NCBI GenBank assembly: GCA_009778675.1
Contig: WRFU01000002.1
Location: forward strand, 1 to 43,588
DNA length: 43,588 nt
DNA from: Candidatus Saccharimonadota bacterium
Lineage (GTDB): Bacteria > Patescibacteriota > Saccharimonadia > Saccharimonadales > Saccharimonadaceae
Direction of reading: 5' to 3'
This document shows, one piece after another, positions 39,989 to 43,588 of the stretch (position 1 is the first letter of the stretch; every line of letters starts with the position of its first letter). Made by a program: the position numbers and the translations under genes. The notes under the pieces are model-generated. The model was not told where the DNA came from and made no database searches. It saw only the letters and a program-made list of their open reading frames with translations.

Positions 39989-40628
39989 TTGTGCCTCCAA
40001 ACGGATTGGTGTAGTTATTAAACTCAATAGAGTAATTTGCTGGATCGAAACCCAAACCATAGATCTGTTGTATAGCAACTGAACGAAAACCAATAGGGGC
40101 GGTTATTATTAGATAAAAGCTGTTTATATCATTGTAGTCTCTGAACGCCCAGTTTATTTCGATTGCACCGCTAAAGAATGGCAAAGAGTTAATTATCGGA
40201 TATTTTTCTCGTGGGTCTACATATCGTGATAGAATCTCTTGCACACGCGTACTTGGAACATTAACATTCTGAGCCGCTTTGATAATTGGCTCTGGTATTC
40301 CCCTATCCGTCATTAGTGCTTCTCCGAAAGACGAACCCTTTATCACGGTTTTATATTCTCCGTTGTCCTTGCGCATAACGAAGAGCGCAGTTTCACCAAA
40401 TGTCCTAATGTTAGTTGATACGCTATCAACTAGAACCCAGTCTCCGTTTTTGGTTATCACCTGAACAACCCTAACACCCGAGCCACTATCCTGAGAACTA
40501 ATGCCATCCTGAATATTAGATAATAGGTCTTCGTTGTTCTTAGATGACAACATGCTTACCACGGCAATGGTGACAATTATTGCTGTCATAATAGCGATAC
40601 CTATCAGAATATAGCTTTTACGAATCAT
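39978..40628 (-). CDS. Single-pass membrane protein of unknown function
   Basis: A 216-aa protein with an N-terminal helix (YILIGIAIMTAIIVTIAVVSML, about 6-27) and an outer domain without recognised motifs. Its ATG overlaps the amidase stop (ATGA), so it is coupled to the hydrolase. Both small membrane proteins may form a complex or envelope assembly around it; this is inference from gene order. Confidence 0.7.
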   Translation of the reverse strand: MIRKSYILIGIAIMTAIIVTIAVVSMLSSKNNEDLLSNIQDGISSQDSGSGVRVVQVITKNGDWVLVDSVSTNIRTFGETALFVMRKDNGEYKTVIKGSSFGEALMTDRGIPEPIIKAAQNVNVPSTRVQEILSRYVDPREKYPIINSLPFFSGAIEINWAFRDYNDINSFYLIITAPIGFRSVAIQQIYGLGFDPANYSIEFNNYTNPFGGTNAH

Positions 40629-42472
40629 GAACTATACCCCACAAACCTCAGGAAGTAACTTATAATACTATCACTTCGAGTCTCGAAACCAAAATTGCCA
40701 CCATTTTGGCTGCCACCTGTGTCCATCACGGTGTATTTACCGCCACCAGATACTGCAGTGACTACACCCGTATGATCCTGGCTACCACCTAACCACAAGA
40801 ATATATCGCCAGGTTGTACGTCACCGTTCTTCTCAATTTTTTGAAAACCGTCTGGCAGCTTACTGAGTGTTGCAGTAGTGTAATGGATGTACTTACCTGA
40901 CGCTTTATAAAGTATTGCTGAAACTAGTCCAGAGCAATCGATAGTATATTTACCTTCAAAATGGTTCTTTAAACACTCATCTATCATACTGGCTGTAAAA
41001 CAGGGGCTACTCTGGCTATATGTCTGTTTATTATTGTCCCAGCTGCCTATTTCCATTGCTGCTTGCAACACGCTCCCAGACAAATTTGAGCCGTCGGGGC
41101 TGCAATTGTTGGATATGCTACCACCGGGATTTCGCTTGATAGCGGCTGATACCTGATCCCATATATTGCCAGGATCTGTATGATCATCTGGTGACGGCGC
41201 ATGCATGTGACCCATTATCCCAGAATAGGTCGTGAATGCCGATGCACTAAGCCGGGTTGGATTCTGCCAGTTCAAGCTAGTAGTCAGGGGTATGCCCTTA
41301 ATGGAGCTTATGGCGTTTAAATACTGTGCAAGATAATCCCACTCAGCGTCACCAAACTTGCTTAAGCTGTAATCCTTATTGCCGCTACTAAAGCCAACAA
41401 TCTCAATTTGAACAGTACCATCATCGGCGGCTTTAGTAGCACCAGACTTCTCATCTAATGATATATTCTGATACCCAACCTTCTTTTTCAGATCAACAAT
41501 AAAGTGTGCCGCAAATTGCGTTCGGTCAGCGCCATAGGCGGCCTTGCCAACACTTGTGCCTTCGGTACTGTGAAGAATAATGGCGTGAGCATTTTCTAGC
41601 TTAGCACCTTGGTATTCCGATTGAATCCTTTCTGAGGTAGAATCAAGCCCAGGAATACCAGATACCCATCCGTCTTTGACAGATACGCCACTCGCCATAG
41701 CTTGATTAGTGCTACTACCAGTGCCACTCCCTGCCACTTCATCTGTTGGACCAGCTGGGCTGGTTTGATCGTTTGACCATGCATATTGTAGGTCGACACC
41801 ACTACCGCCATTGTCAGATCCACCATGAGTCCATTGTATGTCTGTACCCCCCAAAGCATCCATGGCTGCTTTTGAGAGACCCGAAACACGACCATCGTAA
41901 GGATTATTTGGTATGACCTCCGAATCAAAGAATTTACCATTCCAGTACGATGGAGTGCTATCTTTCCCTTCTTTAGTACCAGTCCATGGCGCTGGGCCAT
42001 AGTCTCCTACGATAGCACGAACACTCTTGCTGTTTTTCGGGTTTGTTATTACCACTATTCTAGGTTGCTTCTTGAACCAAGAAGCTTTTGTAGTAGCCTG
42101 TTTGCCGCTACTACTTGTGGTGCTAAAGCTAGCAGTCCATGAAGCCGCTACATAGTCCCAACGCATATTAATCCAATATGTATTGCCGCTCGCTACACTT
42201 ACAAAATTACCCTTAGGCCCACCGCTCTCATCGTATTGCGACTCATAGGCAGTACCACCGTGCGTGACTGGTATTGACACACCATCTAGAATACTAGTGC
42301 CACTACCACCTCCTCCTCCGCCACTACTACCGCCACACGGGTTATAATACGAAATATTATAAGCGGAATACTTACTATAATCCATGACAGCTTGGCAAGT
42401 TGGAATTATCACAAAAGAAAAAACAAAAAGCAGGGTAGCAAACAGGAACTTAAACTGCTTCATACGTTGCAT
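40625..42472 (-). CDS. Secreted peptidoglycan hydrolase: amidase_2 plus NlpC/P60-type domain
   Basis: A 615-aa protein. A signal peptide (about 1-27, FLFATLLFVFSFVIIPTCQA) is followed by a Gly/Ser-rich stretch, a beta-rich region, an N-acetylmuramoyl-L-alanine amidase domain (AHAIILHSTEGTSVGKAAYG, MGHMHAPSPDDHTDPG with zinc-ligand histidines) and a C-terminal NlpC/P60 or CHAP domain (TIDCSGLVSAIL catalytic Cys, DHTGVVTAV His). Two different cuts in peptidoglycan are predicted. The start at 42472 overlaps the upstream stop (TGATG) and has GGGAG before it. Own-wall remodelling or attack on a host wall are both possible. Confidence 0.82.
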   Translation of the reverse strand: MQRMKQFKFLFATLLFVFSFVIIPTCQAVMDYSKYSAYNISYYNPCGGSSGGGGGGSGTSILDGVSIPVTHGGTAYESQYDESGGPKGNFVSVASGNTYWINMRWDYVAASWTASFSTTSSSGKQATTKASWFKKQPRIVVITNPKNSKSVRAIVGDYGPAPWTGTKEGKDSTPSYWNGKFFDSEVIPNNPYDGRVSGLSKAAMDALGGTDIQWTHGGSDNGGSGVDLQYAWSNDQTSPAGPTDEVAGSGTGSSTNQAMASGVSVKDGWVSGIPGLDSTSERIQSEYQGAKLENAHAIILHSTEGTSVGKAAYGADRTQFAAHFIVDLKKKVGYQNISLDEKSGATKAADDGTVQIEIVGFSSGNKDYSLSKFGDAEWDYLAQYLNAISSIKGIPLTTSLNWQNPTRLSASAFTTYSGIMGHMHAPSPDDHTDPGNIWDQVSAAIKRNPGGSISNNCSPDGSNLSGSVLQAAMEIGSWDNNKQTYSQSSPCFTASMIDECLKNHFEGKYTIDCSGLVSAILYKASGKYIHYTTATLSKLPDGFQKIEKNGDVQPGDIFLWLGGSQDHTGVVTAVSGGGKYTVMDTGGSQNGGNFGFETRSDSIISYFLRFVGYSS

Positions 42473-43588
42473 CACTTGCTCCCTGTCTGGTAGTGCCAAC
42501 CACTTGTCGAACCTAGTGTGCATTTATTTACCATACCGTTTTGGGCAGCAATGTCGTCAATCCAACTAAGGGTTGTCGACGAATCGATCCACTGAGTGCC
42601 GGTACCAGTCGTTGTACTAATAGCAATCTCGGCTGAATCACCTATATTAACAAGCTTATTCTCGTTCGCTAAGCACATAAGACCCTTATATGATGTGGCA
42701 AGCCCCAAAATTGTAAGTTTTTCGCCCCTAGATTGTGCCGTGGTGGCAACTGTTTTAATAAAGTTCAATACATCACTTTTAACGGGCAGCAGGACTCCGG
42801 AAGTGCCACCATATTGCTTCATTTCCTGTAGCTCTTTCCATATCTCAGTACTCATGTCTATATTATGAGCAGCATATAGGTTAAGAATGTCACTTGCTAG
42901 TTGCATAGCCTTTGGATCACCGAGTGAAGGTGAAGTATTATTGGATGATGACGATGAAGATGATGATGTGGTAGAACCAATTCCGCCGGTAGCCATACCG
43001 GGGTCAGATAGCCCGTCGCCGTCCATATTACTCTCGATCCGTGAATCCATCGTATATATCGCATATAGGTTTGTATCAGAACTACTGGCGCCAGCGCCGC
43101 TGGTCGCCGCTGTCGCAACGCCGCTATCAACACAGTTCGTACCGTTCATCCAAGCCTTGTCGCTAGCACTGGCTTTGGCATAATCACTGGCAAAACTGAC
43201 ACCATATGGATCTTTGCGTGTGGCGCAGTATTGTTGGAATTTAGCCAGGTCACTACCCTCGACTATATTGCTAGAACTGTCCAAATCACCTTTATCTTTT
43301 AGATCTTGCACCACAGTATCTGGATCCAGGTTTAGGTTAGTCGCACCCATCACCGGTACACCAAGCGGATCAACCGCCCCACCAGTGTCTGGATCGGTCG
43401 TCAAATAATTAGTATACGAGGCTAAATCGTAAGCATGGGTGGTCGGTGAAATGCTCGCTATAGCAGTTGTAGCCATAGAACCAACCGATGTTAGCACACC
43501 GCTAACTGATTGTAGACTCGAAGCGTGATCTAGAATGCTGGACATAATGTTACCCAAAAAAGTGTACTTGGTAGTTGGGTCAAAGGGA
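42472..43588 (-). CDS. Partial protein of unknown function, 5' end beyond the window
   Basis: The frame is open to the right edge: codons before the TTG at 43557 continue without a stop, so the visible 372 codons are the C-terminal part. The sequence is Ser/Thr/Asp-rich with a low-complexity serine run (about 200 residues from the visible start) and paired cysteines (QQYCATRKDPYG, NGTNCVDSG, LMCLANENK, NKCTLGS) suited to an extracytoplasmic, disulfide-bonded protein. The family is not recognised. It is cotranscribed with the amidase. Confidence 0.6.
   Translation of the reverse strand, partial: PFDPTTKYTFLGNIMSSILDHASSLQSVSGVLTSVGSMATTAIASISPTTHAYDLASYTNYLTTDPDTGGAVDPLGVPVMGATNLNLDPDTVVQDLKDKGDLDSSSNIVEGSDLAKFQQYCATRKDPYGVSFASDYAKASASDKAWMNGTNCVDSGVATAATSGAGASSSDTNLYAIYTMDSRIESNMDGDGLSDPGMATGGIGSTTSSSSSSSSNNTSPSLGDPKAMQLASDILNLYAAHNIDMSTEIWKELQEMKQYGGTSGVLLPVKSDVLNFIKTVATTAQSRGEKLTILGLATSYKGLMCLANENKLVNIGDSAEIAISTTTGTGTQWIDSSTTLSWIDDIAAQNGMVNKCTLGSTSGWHYQTGSK

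Noticed and set aside
43080..43400. Possible VirB6-like identity of the protein at the right edge
   Set aside because: No membrane helices are visible in the part shown, and the N-terminus is missing; left as unknown.

Overview
The window looks like a compact, AT-rich chromosome segment of a Patescibacteria/CPR bacterium, most likely Saccharibacteria (TM7). This rests on overall character (very short spacers, many leaderless-looking starts, an rpmH-rnpA-yidC-jag / dnaA-dnaN-recF origin region, GtrB-, LicD- and LGFP-type surface genes). No rRNA or marker phylogeny is present, so the phylum is an inference. TGA is used as an ordinary stop, which argues against the UGA-recoding CPR lineages.

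Layout. (1) 1-4.2 kb: MarR regulator, Pif1-like helicase, a 27-codon deaminase remnant, a VOC protein, an unknown protein and a lone aspartate carbamoyltransferase. (2) about 4.3-11.7 kb: accessory segment that I read as an integrated element at the 3' end of a tRNA-Asn(GUU) gene. Its core is a large serine recombinase, a replication protein resembling filamentous-phage gpII, a SpoVG-like small protein, an unrecorded 58-codon ORF, an unknown 312-aa protein and a small HTH protein. The likely cargo is an HTH-VOC-methyltransferase-GNAT-NUDIX operon, a putative 57-nt sRNA and a NYN-domain protein. (3) 11.8-31.4 kb: surface glycan locus with GtrB-like transferase, flippase, O-antigen-ligase-like polymerase/ligase, lipid-linked sugar initiating transferase, GalE, WecB, several glycosyltransferases, LicD, a Wzm/Wzt exporter and an LGFP-repeat surface protein. 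A HepT/MntA toxin-antitoxin pair sits in the middle. (4) 31.4-34.9 kb: leftward operon rpmH-rnpA-yidC-jag-PMI/GMP. (5) 34.9-39.0 kb: bipartite origin with dnaA, dnaN and recF. (6) 39.0-43.6 kb: a decayed spacer, then a leftward operon of two single-pass membrane proteins, a secreted amidase plus NlpC/P60 protein, and a further protein cut by the window edge.

How it works together: GDP-mannose (PMI/GMP fusion), UDP-Gal (GalE) and ManNAc (WecB) precursors can feed a polyprenyl-linked glycan started by the WbaP-like transferase, extended by the glycosyltransferases, exported by the flippase/ligase route or the ABC route, and decorated by LicD. The LGFP protein and the peptidoglycan hydrolase are plausible contact or wall-remodelling factors for an epibiont living on Actinobacteria (inference). 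The strongest less-described signals are the compact gpII/SpoVG/serine-recombinase element, the very frequent leaderless promoter layout, a DnaA-trio-like unwinding element, and a reversed-order PMI/GMP fusion.
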